Both the position numbers and the translations under genes were made by a program. From Terrabacter sp. 28 (GTDB lineage Bacteria > Actinomycetota > Actinomycetes > Actinomycetales > Dermatophilaceae), in the NCBI GenBank assembly GCA_000955875.1, contig JYOE01000002.1, forward strand, positions 1-64,000: a stretch of 64,000 nucleotides of DNA, written 5' to 3'. Every line of letters begins with the position of its first letter. Positions within the stretch are counted from its first letter, which is position 1. Shown piece by piece: positions 43,384 to 53,052 of the stretch. The notes under the pieces are model-generated. The model worked only from the letters and a program-made list of their open reading frames with translations, was not told where the DNA came from and did no database searches.

Positions 43384-44904
43384 TTGCCCGCACTCGCGTC
43401 CATCACGTCGTCGAGCATGACCCTCGACGACCTGACACGTGTGCTCCTCATCGGCTCGCTGGTGCTCCTCGTGGCCGTCGCCGCCGTCCGCCTCTCGGTG
43501 CGTTCGGGTCTGCCCTCGCTCCTCATCTACCTCGGCATCGGTCTCGCGCTGGGCAACGCCGGCGCCGGCATCCAGTTCGACGACGCGTCGACGACGCGCG
43601 TGCTCGGCTACGCGGCCCTCGTGCTCATCCTCGCCGAGGGTGGCCTGACGACGTCGTGGAGCAACATCAAGCGGTCGGTGGCCCCCGCTGCCGTGCTCTC
43701 GACGGTCGGGGTGGTCGTCTCGGTGCTCGTGGTCGCCGTCGCGGCCCACACCTTCCTGCCCCTGTCGTGGACCATCTCGCTGCTCATCGGGGCCATCGTC
43801 TCCTCGACCGACGCCGCCGCCGTCTTCGCCGTGCTGCGCAACGTCGCGCTCCCCCGCCGCATCTCGGGCATGCTCGAGGCCGAGTCCGGCTTCAACGACG
43901 CCCCGGTCGTCATCCTCGTCGTCGCGTTCGCCTCGCAGGGCTTGCCGGGAGGGACCAGCGATCCCTGGTGGGTGCTGCTCTTCCACACCGTGGTCGAGCT
44001 CGCGGGTGGCGCGCTCGTGGGTGGCGTCGTGGGGTGGGCCGGCGGGCAGCTGCTGCGCCGGGTGGCGGGCGCGTCGTCCGCCCTCTTCTCCATCGGGGTC
44101 GTGTCGCTCACCGTCCTCGCGTATGCCGTCGGCGCCGCCGTCCACGTGTCCGGCTTCCTCGCGACGTACCTCGCCGCGCTCGTGCTCGGCAACATGGGCC
44201 TGCCGAACCGCGTGGCCTTCCAGAGCTTCGGCAACGCGATGGGCTGGATCGCGCAGATCGGGCTCTTCGTGCTGCTCGGCCTGCTGGCCGACCCGCGGCG
44301 CCTCGACGAGATGTTCGTCAAGGCCCTCGTCATCGGGCTCGTGCTTCTGCTGGTCGCCCGGCCGCTCTCGGTCGTCGTGTCGGTGTCGTGGTTCCGGGTG
44401 CCCTGGCGCGAGCAGGCGTTCCTCTCGTGGGCCGGTCTGCGTGGGGCGGTGCCCGTCGTGCTCGCCACGGTGCCGCTCGTCACCGGGACGCCCGACACCG
44501 AGTGGATCTTCGACCTCGTCTTCATGCTCGTCGTCGTCTTCACCGTCGTTCAGGGCCCGACGCTGCCGTGGGTCGCGAAGCGGCTCGGCCTCACCGAGCA
44601 GGTGCACTCGGTCGACGTCGACCTGGAGTCGACCTCACTCATGGAGATCGGTGCCGACGTCATCCAGGTGACGGTCGGCGCCGAGTCACGGCTGCACGGC
44701 GTCGCCGTCTTCGAGCTTCGCCTCCCCAAGGGCGCCAACGTCACCCTCGTCGTGCGGGGCGGCGAAGGCTTCGTGCCCGAGCCGCACACGACGATCCGCC
44801 ACGGCGACCGGCTGCTCGTCGTGACGACCTCGAAGGTCAAGCAGCGCACGGAGCGCCGCATCCGCGAGATCAGCCGCGGCGGACGCCTCGCCGGCTGGCC
44901 GTAG
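43384..44904 (+). CDS. K+/H+ antiporter (CPA1, NhaP2/CvrA type) with TrkA-C domain
   Basis: A 506-residue protein. About 12 membrane helices with SSTDAAAVFAVLRN and LEAESGFNDAP, the latter carrying the ND pair of CPA1 antiporters. SWAGLRGAVPVVLAT matches the NhaP2 signature. A C-terminal TrkA-C/RCK_C domain (about 410-500; VTVGAESRLHGVAVFELRLP) likely senses nucleotides or pH. I chose TTG at 43384 because AGGAG lies 8 bases upstream; ATG at 43417 is an alternative. Confidence 0.9.
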   Translation: MPALASITSSSMTLDDLTRVLLIGSLVLLVAVAAVRLSVRSGLPSLLIYLGIGLALGNAGAGIQFDDASTTRVLGYAALVLILAEGGLTTSWSNIKRSVAPAAVLSTVGVVVSVLVVAVAAHTFLPLSWTISLLIGAIVSSTDAAAVFAVLRNVALPRRISGMLEAESGFNDAPVVILVVAFASQGLPGGTSDPWWVLLFHTVVELAGGALVGGVVGWAGGQLLRRVAGASSALFSIGVVSLTVLAYAVGAAVHVSGFLATYLAALVLGNMGLPNRVAFQSFGNAMGWIAQIGLFVLLGLLADPRRLDEMFVKALVIGLVLLLVARPLSVVVSVSWFRVPWREQAFLSWAGLRGAVPVVLATVPLVTGTPDTEWIFDLVFMLVVVFTVVQGPTLPWVAKRLGLTEQVHSVDVDLESTSLMEIGADVIQVTVGAESRLHGVAVFELRLPKGANVTLVVRGGEGFVPEPHTTIRHGDRLLVVTTSKVKQRTERRIREISRGGRLAGWP

Positions 44905-44948
44905 ACTGGCCTGCGGTTCATTCCCCATCCGACGTCCGAGGTTCACCT

Positions 44949-45359
44949 GTGCCCACCTACTCCTACGCCTGCCAAGAGTGCGGCCACGCGTTCGACATCC
45001 GCCAGTCGTTCACCGACGATGCGCTGACCGTGTGCCCGAGCTGCGGCGAGCCCCGGCTGCGCAAGGTGATCCACCCGGTCGGCATCGCGTTCAAGGGCTC
45101 CGGCTTCTACAAGACCGACTCGCGGGCGGCTGCGAAGGGCTCGTCCAAGGGCTCGGGAGCGTCGACCCCGTCCGGTGGCGACAAGAAGGACACCGCGAGC
45201 GCCTCGTCCTCGAGCCCCTCCGACACCTCGGGCAGCCCCTCGGGCGGCTCGACGACGTCCTCGACCGGCGGCTCGTCGAACGGCTCCGGCGGCTCCTCCT
45301 CGACGTCGGGGAGCGCCAGCACGTCGTCCTCGTCGTCCTCGTCGTCCACAGCCTCCTGA
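44949..45359 (+). CDS. FmdB-type zinc ribbon protein with Ser-rich tail
   Basis: A 136-residue protein. The first 60 residues are a standard FmdB ribbon: PTYSYACQECGHAFDIRQSF then CPSCG and VIHPVGIAFKGSGFYKTD (two CxxC pairs). From residue ~60 on, the protein is almost only Ser, Gly, Thr and Ala, ending SSSSSSSSTAS, with no fold expected. Family function is poorly defined (regulator or folding helper). GTG start with GAGG 8 bases upstream. It precedes the MTA phosphorylase gene, as in related genomes. Confidence 0.9.
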   Translation: MPTYSYACQECGHAFDIRQSFTDDALTVCPSCGEPRLRKVIHPVGIAFKGSGFYKTDSRAAAKGSSKGSGASTPSGGDKKDTASASSSSPSDTSGSPSGGSTTSSTGGSSNGSGGSSSTSGSASTSSSSSSSSTAS

Positions 45360-45432
45360 CGTCACGGGGCGTTGTCCCCACCCGTTGGCGTGGGTCGCGC
45401 CGGCCTGCCGGCGGCACCCCTAGGCTCGCCGC

Positions 45433-46299
45433 ATGATGACTGACCAGGTGCCTCTCCCGACGATGCCCGACCCCGCCGGCCAGCGCGCCGAGATCGGTGT
45501 CATCGGCGGCTCGGGTCTCTACGAGTTCCTCGACGACTACGAGACGGTCGACGTCGACACCCCGTTCGGGCGCCCCAGCGACCCGCTCGTCGTCGGCGAG
45601 GTCGAGGGCCGCTCGGTCGCGTTCGTCGCCCGGCACGGCAAGGGGCACCGCTTCGCGCCCCACAAGGTCAACTACCGGGCCAACCTCTGGGCCCTGCGCG
45701 CCGTGGGGGTGCGCCAGATCCTCTCCCCCTGCGCGGTCGGGTCGCTGCGGCCCGAGCACGGGCCCGGCACGATCGTCGTGCCCGACCAGGTCGTCGACCG
45801 CACCTGGGGCCGCCCCCACACCATCTACGAGCAGGAGGGGCCCGTCGTCCACGTCGGTTTCGCCGACCCCTACTGCCCCAACGGGCGCCAGGTCGCCATC
45901 GACGCCGCCCGCCTGTCCGACCTGCAGGTCGTGCCCGACGGCACCCTCGTCGTCATCAACGGTCCCCGCTTCTCCTCGCGCGCCGAGTCGGCGATGCACC
46001 AGCAGGCCGGCTTCGGCATCGTCGGCATGACGGCGATGCCCGAGGCGGCACTGGCCCGTGAGCTGGCGATGTGCTTCACGACCATCGCGATGGTCACCGA
46101 CCACGACGCCGGCGTCGAGGGTGGCGAGGCGGTCACGCACGAGGAGGTGCTGCGCGTCTTCGCGACCAACGTCGAGCGCCTCGGTGCCATCCTGCGCGAC
46201 GCCATCGGCCAGATGCCGGCCTACGAGCCGGACGAGTCCGCGACCTGCCCGTGCCGGCGCAGCCTCGACGGGCTGGAGCTGCCGCTCACGCTGCCCTGA
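45433..46299 (+). CDS. mtnP: S-methyl-5'-thioadenosine phosphorylase
   Basis: A 288-residue phosphorylase splitting 5'-methylthioadenosine to adenine and methylthioribose phosphate in methionine salvage. Motifs: IGVIGGSGLYEF, ARHGKGHRFAPHKVNYRANLWAL, SPCAVGSLRPEHGPG, NGPRFSSRAES and VTDHDAG. TAGGCT at 45421-45426 lies 6 bases before the ATG (leaderless). Two starts are adjacent (MM). The residue set fits MTAP better than purine nucleoside phosphorylase, but inosine-type activity is not excluded. Confidence 0.93.
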   Translation: MMTDQVPLPTMPDPAGQRAEIGVIGGSGLYEFLDDYETVDVDTPFGRPSDPLVVGEVEGRSVAFVARHGKGHRFAPHKVNYRANLWALRAVGVRQILSPCAVGSLRPEHGPGTIVVPDQVVDRTWGRPHTIYEQEGPVVHVGFADPYCPNGRQVAIDAARLSDLQVVPDGTLVVINGPRFSSRAESAMHQQAGFGIVGMTAMPEAALARELAMCFTTIAMVTDHDAGVEGGEAVTHEEVLRVFATNVERLGAILRDAIGQMPAYEPDESATCPCRRSLDGLELPLTLP

Positions 46300-47021
46300 T
46301 GTCCGGCCTGCATCGACCCCGCTCCGGGTCTCGCTCCGGGTCTGGCTCCGGGTCTCGCTCCGGGACTCGCTCACAGTGGCCCGACGGGCCGCGGCGTCGC
46401 GGTGCTCGTCGGTCGCGGTGGCGCCGGGGGCTCGCGGCGGTCCTGGCCGGGGCCGCGGCCCTGGTCACCATCGGAGCCCTGCGCCCCGCGCCGGCCGACG
46501 GTGTCGGGGTCCCCACGCTGGTCGTGCTCCGGGACGTCGCTGCCGGTGAGGTCGTCTCGGCCGACGACGTCGAGGTCGTCAACCGGCCGGGCAGCCAACG
46601 GCCGGCGACGGCGCTCACCTCCCCCGAAGCCGCCGTCGGCCGCATGGCCGCCGGGCCTCTCGCCACGAGGGAGGTGCTGACGCCCGAGCGCCTCCTCGGC
46701 GGCGACCTGCTCGCCGGGCAGCCGTCCGACCACGTGGCGCTCAGCGTGCCCGTCGTCGACGCGAGCTCCGTCGGGGTGCGGCCCGGCAACCGCGTCGACC
46801 TCTACGCCACCGGCACCGGCACGCACGTCGCCACCGACGTCGTGGTGCTGGCCGTGCACGACTCCGCAGAGACGACGGGGCTCGGCGTCGCGGCCCCGCC
46901 GCGGCTCACCCTGGCCCTCGCGCCGCAGCAGGCCGCCGACGTGGCACGCGGACTCGGCGCCCTCGAGGCCGGCCAGAGCCTGGTGCTCGCCATCCACCGC
47001 ACCGGCTCTGCGACGCAGTAG
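46299..47021 (+). CDS. SAF-domain (CpaB/RcpC-like) membrane protein
   Basis: A 240-residue protein. An Arg/Ser/Gly tail (residues 1-40) encoded by 12-base tandem repeats (CGCTCCGGGTCT type, 46320-46378), one membrane helix (about 42-62: GLAAVLAGAAALVTIGAL), then a SAF domain (VPTLVVLRDVAAGEVVSADDVEVV) and an RcpC-like region (VDLYATG, PRLTLALAPQQAADVA). Such proteins help assemble Flp/tad pili, but no tad genes are near, so its role here is open. The ATG overlaps the MTAP stop by one base (TGATG). Confidence 0.85.
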   Translation: MSGLHRPRSGSRSGSGSGSRSGTRSQWPDGPRRRGARRSRWRRGLAAVLAGAAALVTIGALRPAPADGVGVPTLVVLRDVAAGEVVSADDVEVVNRPGSQRPATALTSPEAAVGRMAAGPLATREVLTPERLLGGDLLAGQPSDHVALSVPVVDASSVGVRPGNRVDLYATGTGTHVATDVVVLAVHDSAETTGLGVAAPPRLTLALAPQQAADVARGLGALEAGQSLVLAIHRTGSATQ

Positions 47022-47208
47022 GGTTCGAGACGTCCGGCACGACACACGAGCCACAGCCGACCCGTGTGCAACCTCCACCGACACACTGGAACCCCTGGCA
47101 ACGCCACGCAGACGAGGGTCGAGGTCGCGCCCGGCGACGGCCCGGTGCTCGTCTCCCTGATGGGCGAACTGCCTGATCCTCGGGGGTCACGAGAGACAGG
47201 ACAAGCGA

Positions 47209-47574
47209 ATGATCAAGGGCTTCAAGGACTTCCTCATGCGAGGAAACGTCATCGACCTCGCGGTCGCGGTCGTCATCGGCACGGCGTTCGGCAAGGTCGT
47301 CGACGCCTTCGTGAAGATCATCATGGACCTCATCGGCAAGCTCGGCGGCCAGCCGGACTTCTCCTCCTTCAAGCCCGGCGGCGTGTCCGTCGGCAACTTC
47401 CTCACCGCGCTGGTGAGCTTCCTCATCGTGGCGGCAGCCGTCTACTTCATGGTCGTCGTTCCCATGAACCACCTGGCCGAGCGTCGCAAGGCCGGCGTCG
47501 AGCCCGAGCCCGAGGCGCCCTCGGAGGAAGTCATCCTCCTGCAGGAGATCCGCGACGCCCTCCGGGCACGCTGA
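47209..47574 (+). CDS. mscL: large-conductance mechanosensitive channel
   Basis: A 121-residue MscL. IKGFKDFLMRGNVIDLAVAVVIGTAFG is the N-terminal helix plus TM1, VGNFLTALVSFLIVAAAVYFMVV is TM2, and the C-terminal bundle helix reads SEEVILLQEIRDALR. Length and order are standard. It opens to release solutes on osmotic downshock. A ribosome site (AGGACAAG) is near the ATG at 47209. Confidence 0.97.
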   Translation: MIKGFKDFLMRGNVIDLAVAVVIGTAFGKVVDAFVKIIMDLIGKLGGQPDFSSFKPGGVSVGNFLTALVSFLIVAAAVYFMVVVPMNHLAERRKAGVEPEPEAPSEEVILLQEIRDALRAR

Positions 47575-47672
47575 CCCCGGGGTCACACCGTCACGGGACC
47601 GACGCCACGTCGAGGGCCCACTTCCCTACACGCACCAGCCCGGAGGAACTGAGCACGCGACGCACAGACAGA

Positions 47673-47712
47673 CGAGTGCCCACTTCCCGACTCGTCGGGA
47701 AGTGGGCACTCG
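47673..47712. terminator. strong bidirectional terminator
   Basis: A perfect 18-bp stem (CGAGTGCCCACTTCCCGA and complement) with a 4-base loop between convergent mscL and the TPR-like gene. A partial copy of one arm (GCCCACTTCCC) lies 60 bases upstream at about 47618. Confidence 0.85.
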
Positions 47713-47738
47713 ATGGTGTGGGGACGGCTGGGGGCAGG

Positions 47739-48176
47739 TCAGGCAGTCGTCGAAGCCGCGGGGCTCGGGTGGTCAGCCGGCCCAGGAGCGTTCGTCCCGT
47801 AAGCCTTCGGGCGCTCGTAGCCACCGAAGATCTCGGCCAGCGCCAGCGGTCGGGCCGCCTCGTCGTGGCGGCCGGCGCGCTGGAGGGTGCGGCCGAGCAG
47901 CAGGTGGGCGTACGCGTCGGTCGGGGCCTCCTCGATGACGCGGGCCAGCGTGACCTCCGCGCGCCCGAGCTGGGCGGACTTGAAGTAGGCGCGCGCCAGC
48001 AGGAGCCGCAGATCGGTCACCGAGTGCAGCACGCCCTCGGACGAGGAGGCCTGCTGCGCGGAGTCGATCTCGTCGACGAGCTCGGCGAGCGCGGTGGCAG
48101 CGGCGAGGAAGTCACCTCGCTCGAACAGACCCTCGGCCCACGAGAGTCGCAGCGAGAAGGGAGTCGTCGTGTTCAT
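47739..48176 (-). CDS. TPR-like protein
   Basis: A 145-residue soluble helical protein. Paired helices FSLRLSWAEGLFERGDFLAAATALAELVDE, LRLLLARAYFKSAQLGRAEVTLARVIEEAP and AHLLLGRTLQRAGRHDEAARPLALAE fit three tetratricopeptide-type repeats. The C-terminal 30 residues are Pro/Ala-rich. A scaffold role is likely but no partner is visible. TACGAT lies 20 bases before the ATG. It follows the helicase gene in the same direction but 86 bases away. Confidence 0.85.
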   Translation of the reverse strand: MNTTTPFSLRLSWAEGLFERGDFLAAATALAELVDEIDSAQQASSSEGVLHSVTDLRLLLARAYFKSAQLGRAEVTLARVIEEAPTDAYAHLLLGRTLQRAGRHDEAARPLALAEIFGGYERPKAYGTNAPGPADHPSPAASTTA

Positions 48177-48262
48177 GCCGCCCACAACGCCGCGAGATCG
48201 TACAACATTCCACGACCGCGAGGGCCCCAGCCCGACCTAGCCGCATTCTGGGGCCGGCCACC

Positions 48263-51200
48263 TCACTCGTAGTGCGGCGGCCGCTGCTCCTCGAGCCAGC
48301 GGTCGCCGACGCCGGGGCCGGACGGACGTTCACCCCAGCCGAGGTCCAGCTCGTCGCTGCTGTGTCGCAGCCCGGCACCGGGCTCGTCACCGTCACCGTC
48401 GCCGTCGGTCCCGGTGTCGGCCGTGCCCTTGCGGAACACGCGACGGCGCTTGCGCTTCGGGCGGGCCGGCGCGGCTGCGTCGTCACCGCGAGTGTCGCCG
48501 CGAGTGCCGCCGCCGGGAGTGCCGTCGCTGATCTCACCGCCGCCCGGGGTCGCGGTCGCGCCCTGAGCGCCCGTGTCCGGGGTGGGTGCAGCCGGGTCGC
48601 CCGAGGTGCTCGCGCCGTTCTGGTGGACGTCCGGCTGCTGCGCCGCTTCCTCAGCCTCCGCCTCCGGTGCAGGAGGCGGTGACGTGGTGCGGGCGACGGT
48701 GAGCAGCCGGGCGATCTCGCGCGCGGGGTCTCGGAAGAGGTCGGTGGTCCAGACGCGCTCGTGCACCCAGCCGAGGCGGGCGAGCTGTTCGGGCCGCAGA
48801 CGGTCACGGTCGCGCGTGCTGCGCAGGGCGGCATACCGGTCGCCGTCCGTCTCGACGGCGACCAGCGCGCGACCCCGGTGGTAGGGGTCCTCGATCGCGA
48901 TGTCGATGCGGTGGCTCGCCGTGCCGTAGTCCTCGTGCACGGTGAGCCCCTCGCGGCGCAGCCGCCTGGCCAGGTCGCTGCGCAGCGGGTCGCTCGTCAT
49001 GGGGGCGGTCGCGAAGAGCGTGCCGTCGTCGGAGGCGACACCGCGACTCTCGGCGTACGCGAGGAAGTCGCGCAGCATCGTCGCCCCGCGAGCCTTGAGG
49101 CGGCTCGGGTCTAGGTCGCCGGCGCGCAGGGCCGACACCACGGTCATGCGCGAGCGGGCACGCGTGATCGCGACGTTGAGACGTCGCTCGCCGCCCTCGT
49201 TGTTGAGCGGCCCGAAGCGGTGCAGCACCCGGCCGTGCGGGGTCTTGCCGTAGCCGATCGAGAGGATGATGGCGTCACGCTCGTCGCCCTGGACCCGCTC
49301 GAGGTTCTTGACGAAGAAGCGCTCCTCGAGCGCCTCGTCGAAGAACCGCGCGACGTCGGGCGCACCCCTGAGGGCCTCGGTGACGGCGTCCTCGAGCCGG
49401 TCGGCGTGCTTGATCCCGAGGGCGATGACCCCGAGGGACTCCGTGGGCCGGGTGCGGGCGTGCTCGAGGACGAGCTCGACGACGCGGGCGACCTCAGCCT
49501 CGGTCGTCTCGATGGCGTCGACGCCCGGTTGCACCTCCGCCTGGCCGTCGACCGGTTCGAAGGTGACCGCCGAGTCGATGGACGTGCCGGGGAACGTCGT
49601 GAGCCGCCCGTCGTACATCGACTGGTTGGCGAACGCGATGAGGCGCTCGTCGCGGCTGCGGTAGTGCCAGGTCAGGTTCCGGGTGGGGAGGGCCGCGGCC
49701 AGCACGTCGAGGACGGACTCGAAACCCTCGGTCAGGGCCTCGTCCACACCGGCGGGGCTGTCGGACTCGTCGTCGGAGACGACGGTGAAGAAGTTCGTCG
49801 GCGGCAGCTGACGCTCGTCGCCGGCCACGACGACCTGACGCGCACGAGAGATCGCCGAGATCGCCTGGGCCGGCTGCACCTGCGAGGCCTCGTCGAAGAT
49901 CACGACGTCGAACCAGCGCCCGGGGGGCAGGGTGGATGCGACGACGAGCGGGCTCATCGCCCAGCAGGGCTTGATCGCGGTGAGGGTCGTGGCCGCGTGC
50001 GGCATGAGGTCGCGCAGCGGCCTGTGACGGCGGGCCTTGCCGGCCTCGGCCCGCACGAGGGCCTCGTGGGCGGGGTGGTCGGCGAGGACCTCCCGCACGT
50101 TGCGGGCCACCGCCGAGCGCACCCGTTCGACCGTCGCCTTCTGGTGGTCACGGTCGGCCTCGGCGAACTCGGCGACGTCCCGGCGCAGGCCGGCCCCGTC
50201 GTGCGCGCCGTAGGCGGGGTCGCGCACCGTGATCTCCTGGGCGAGCGAGGCCCACCAGACGTGCTCGACCTCCGCCGTCACCTGTTCGGTGGGCGTGCCA
50301 CGACGCGCGAGGTCGTCGACCAGGGCTCCCAGGCCGGTGGCGCGCACCTCGTCGAGGACCGACGTCACCTGCGGCAGGACGGCGATGCGGTCGGGGCGGG
50401 CCGCCAGCGCGACCAGCCGCTCGCGCAGCTCGGCGAGCGGCAGCGAGGTCAGGGTCTGCCCGCCGGGTCCGGGCTGGAGACGCTCGTCGAGCCACTCGAG
50501 ATCGGTGGTCAGGCTGCCGAGCAGGGCCAGGCCCTCGTCGAGCCGGGGCGAGATCTCGGGCCGGCCGCCGCCGCCCACGAGGGCGAACCAGTGCTCGCGC
50601 TGCTCGCTCGCCGACACGAGCTCCTCGTGGAGGTTGGCCGGCGGGCGGCCAGGACGCAGCAGCCGCTTGGTCTGCTGGCGGATGCGCCAACGCTCGAGCC
50701 AGCCCATCTCGATGTCGCGGTTGTCGCGCCAGTCGCGCGTCGCCGTCGCCGCGATGTGCTCCTTGAGCGGGATGTCGAAGACCTCTGGCCGGAACACCTC
50801 GAGGGTCTCGCGGACGTCGGCCATCGTCGCGAATGCAGCCTTCCAGTCCTCGAGCGAGTTCGCCTCCGGCACATGCGATTCCGAGAGAATCGCGTTCAGC
50901 TGACGAGCGGCGTCGTCGAGCCCGCTCGTGCTGTGACGGGTCGTGATGTCGAGCGCCTTGGAGGCGTCGTCGGCGGTGAGGATGCGCGCGGCGTACCAGG
51001 GGTCGTCGCCGTCGCGCGTCCACGCGCCGAGGCCGGCGGCGTCGCGGAGGCGCCGACCGAGCTCGACGGCCCGGGTGCGGCTGAGGCCGGCGAGCTCGCG
51101 ACCCCCGATGCGCACGTGGCTCGTCGGCGCCGGCGTGCGGGTGCCGAGCTCGACGAGGGCCTCCTGCGCCTCGTGCGCGGACACGCCCCACGGGTCGCGC

Positions 51201-52423
51201 ACGGCGTGCAGCGCCTGCACGTGCGCCTGGAGGCGGGCGCGCCGCTCGCGCAGCGTCGCGGTGGTGCGGTCGCTGACCGGACCGTCGTTGTCGACCGCGG
51301 CGTCGAGGCTCCGCGCGAACTGCTGCGCCGTGGCTCGCTTGTTCGTCGGGCCGTCGTACGCGTCGAGCACCAGGTCTCCGAGGCCGAGCCGGTCGAGACG
51401 GCTGAGCACCGCGTCGATGGCCGCACGCTTCTCGGCTACGAAGAGCGTCGACTTGCCCTCGGCAGCGAGCGACGCGATGAGGTTGACGATGGTCTGCGAC
51501 TTGCCCGTGCCGGGAGGGCCCTTGATGACGAGGTGGGCGCCGGCGCGTACGGCGTCGATGGCCGCATGCTGCGACGAGTCCGCGTCGAGGACGAGGTGCT
51601 CGTGCTCGGGGTCCGGGTCGGGCTCGCTCTCGGGCACGCGCAGCCGCACCGCCCCGAGCGCCGACTCGTCACCGGCGAGTGCCGCCACGACGTCGTGGTC
51701 GGCGAGGCCGGCGCCCTGCAGGGCGAGGTCGGCGACCATCGGGAGCTTGGCGTAGGAGAAGGTGCCGAGCACGAGCCGCGGCGCGATCGCGAACTCGGGC
51801 ACGGCCGCGCACTCGTGGCCGAGGGCGGCATACACCGGGTAGGGGTCGAAGCCGTTGCCGACGGTGGCGAGGTCGGCGAGCGCGTCGCCGTCGATCTCGA
51901 TGCCCTGCTCGGAGCGGAGGTACTCGCGCAGCACCGGGTTCAGCTCGACCTCGGGCCCGAGGTCGAGCTCGAAGTCCTCCTGGGCCGCGCCGGTGGGCCG
52001 CAGCACGCACGACCGCAGCAGCACGGGGGCCGCCGGTGGGCGGGCCGCACGGGGCACCGACCACGTCGCCATGCCGATGGCGACGAAGCCCGCCGCGATG
52101 CCGCGCTCCTCGCGCAGCTCGAGGGCCTTGGACCGGATGGCGCGAGCACGGCGGCGCGCCTCGTCGAAGGCGACCGGCTCACGCACGAGGTCGGACAGGC
52201 GCGTGCGCCGGCCGGCGAGCAGCATCGAGACGCCGCCCGGGTGGGCGGTCGTGAGGTCGAGCGTTCCCGAGGGCAGGTCGCGATACCAGAGCAGGGTGTT
52301 GCGGCCGCCGAGGTCGACGAGCGTGCGCTGCCACGTGCGCACCGCCGCCGCCACACGGTCAGCGCGGGGATCGCCCGACGACTCGGCCTGGAGGGCAGGG
52401 TCGGTCCTGGGGGCGTCCGTCAT
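48263..52423 (-). CDS. DUF4011-type SF1 helicase with C-terminal Vsr/MTES_1575-like nuclease
   Basis: A 1386-residue protein. An N-terminal DUF4011-like region (opening WQRTLVDLGGRNTLLWYRDL) is followed by Walker A GPPGTGKSQTI at 302-312, Walker B VIFDEASQVQPAQ near 843, GDERQLPPT near 869, and the helicase motif GGERRLNVAITRARSRM near 1080. A Vsr/MTES_1575-like endonuclease domain follows (about 1145-1240; VETDGDRYAALRSTRDRDRL). The last 140 residues are disordered. The architecture is that of Hhe-like proteins reported in anti-phage defence, but close relatives are widespread in actinobacterial chromosomes without a known role. TAGCCT 6 bases before the ATG marks a leaderless start. Confidence 0.88.
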   Translation of the reverse strand: MTDAPRTDPALQAESSGDPRADRVAAAVRTWQRTLVDLGGRNTLLWYRDLPSGTLDLTTAHPGGVSMLLAGRRTRLSDLVREPVAFDEARRRARAIRSKALELREERGIAAGFVAIGMATWSVPRAARPPAAPVLLRSCVLRPTGAAQEDFELDLGPEVELNPVLREYLRSEQGIEIDGDALADLATVGNGFDPYPVYAALGHECAAVPEFAIAPRLVLGTFSYAKLPMVADLALQGAGLADHDVVAALAGDESALGAVRLRVPESEPDPDPEHEHLVLDADSSQHAAIDAVRAGAHLVIKGPPGTGKSQTIVNLIASLAAEGKSTLFVAEKRAAIDAVLSRLDRLGLGDLVLDAYDGPTNKRATAQQFARSLDAAVDNDGPVSDRTTATLRERRARLQAHVQALHAVRDPWGVSAHEAQEALVELGTRTPAPTSHVRIGGRELAGLSRTRAVELGRRLRDAAGLGAWTRDGDDPWYAARILTADDASKALDITTRHSTSGLDDAARQLNAILSESHVPEANSLEDWKAAFATMADVRETLEVFRPEVFDIPLKEHIAATATRDWRDNRDIEMGWLERWRIRQQTKRLLRPGRPPANLHEELVSASEQREHWFALVGGGGRPEISPRLDEGLALLGSLTTDLEWLDERLQPGPGGQTLTSLPLAELRERLVALAARPDRIAVLPQVTSVLDEVRATGLGALVDDLARRGTPTEQVTAEVEHVWWASLAQEITVRDPAYGAHDGAGLRRDVAEFAEADRDHQKATVERVRSAVARNVREVLADHPAHEALVRAEAGKARRHRPLRDLMPHAATTLTAIKPCWAMSPLVVASTLPPGRWFDVVIFDEASQVQPAQAISAISRARQVVVAGDERQLPPTNFFTVVSDDESDSPAGVDEALTEGFESVLDVLAAALPTRNLTWHYRSRDERLIAFANQSMYDGRLTTFPGTSIDSAVTFEPVDGQAEVQPGVDAIETTEAEVARVVELVLEHARTRPTESLGVIALGIKHADRLEDAVTEALRGAPDVARFFDEALEERFFVKNLERVQGDERDAIILSIGYGKTPHGRVLHRFGPLNNEGGERRLNVAITRARSRMTVVSALRAGDLDPSRLKARGATMLRDFLAYAESRGVASDDGTLFATAPMTSDPLRSDLARRLRREGLTVHEDYGTASHRIDIAIEDPYHRGRALVAVETDGDRYAALRSTRDRDRLRPEQLARLGWVHERVWTTDLFRDPAREIARLLTVARTTSPPPAPEAEAEEAAQQPDVHQNGASTSGDPAAPTPDTGAQGATATPGGGEISDGTPGGGTRGDTRGDDAAAPARPKRKRRRVFRKGTADTGTDGDGDGDEPGAGLRHSSDELDLGWGERPSGPGVGDRWLEEQRPPHYE

Positions 52424-52569
52424 TCCAGCAGGCTAACCAACGAAGCCGTGCGGGCCTGCCATCGACAGACCCGCACGGCGGAATCGCTTCCCGGCCGGAC
52501 GGCATACGTGCTCGGGGTCCGCGTGGCCCCGCCCCCTACGGTCGGCGGGTGTCGTCGGGAAGAGCGCGG

Positions 52570-53052
52570 TCAGGCCTCGATCGGGTGGCCGCTGAAGGAG
52601 CCGGTGCCGCTCTGCACCACGGCGCCCGAAGGGTCGAAGACCGAGAACCGGTAGGTGCCGGAGATCGTGTACCTGCGGGCCTTGCCGCGCACGCGCACGC
52701 GGATGGTGATGCCCGGGCTGCCGGGCCCGCCGGGTCCGGGCTGGCCGAACCAGAACGTCGCCTTGAACGCACCGCCGCCCAAGGAGGCCCAGGTCCCCGT
52801 CCCGGGAGGACCGGCCGGGGAGATGTCGTGCACGACGATGACCCGGCCGGCCGCGAAGCTGACGACCGTCTTCGCTCGGTCGGTGCTCGGGGCGTCGTCC
52901 CTTCGGTTGATCACCCAGCTCCCGCTCGGGGCAGCACCGCTGCTCCCGCTCGCCGACGCCGACGACGCACCCGTCACGCTGCCGACGGCCACGGCACCCG
53001 CGGCCCCCGCGCCGACCAGAACTCGCCGGCGGTTCATGACCTTCTCGTCCAT
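52570..53052 (-). CDS. Tat-exported beta-rich protein
   Basis: A 160-residue secreted protein. A twin-arginine signal with NRRRVLVGAGAAGAVAVG (residues 7-24) is followed by an A-x-A-type end near ASSASA. The mature part contains SWVINRRDDAP, FAAGRVIVVHDISPAG, a Pro/Gly-rich loop, and ends with strands GTYRFSVFDPSGAVVQ and SGTGSFSGHPIEA. Family not recognised. The ATG at 53052 has GGAGG 7 bases upstream. Located in the accessory run before tRNA-Arg. Confidence 0.75.
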   Translation of the reverse strand: MDEKVMNRRRVLVGAGAAGAVAVGSVTGASSASASGSSGAAPSGSWVINRRDDAPSTDRAKTVVSFAAGRVIVVHDISPAGPPGTGTWASLGGGAFKATFWFGQPGPGGPGSPGITIRVRVRGKARRYTISGTYRFSVFDPSGAVVQSGTGSFSGHPIEA

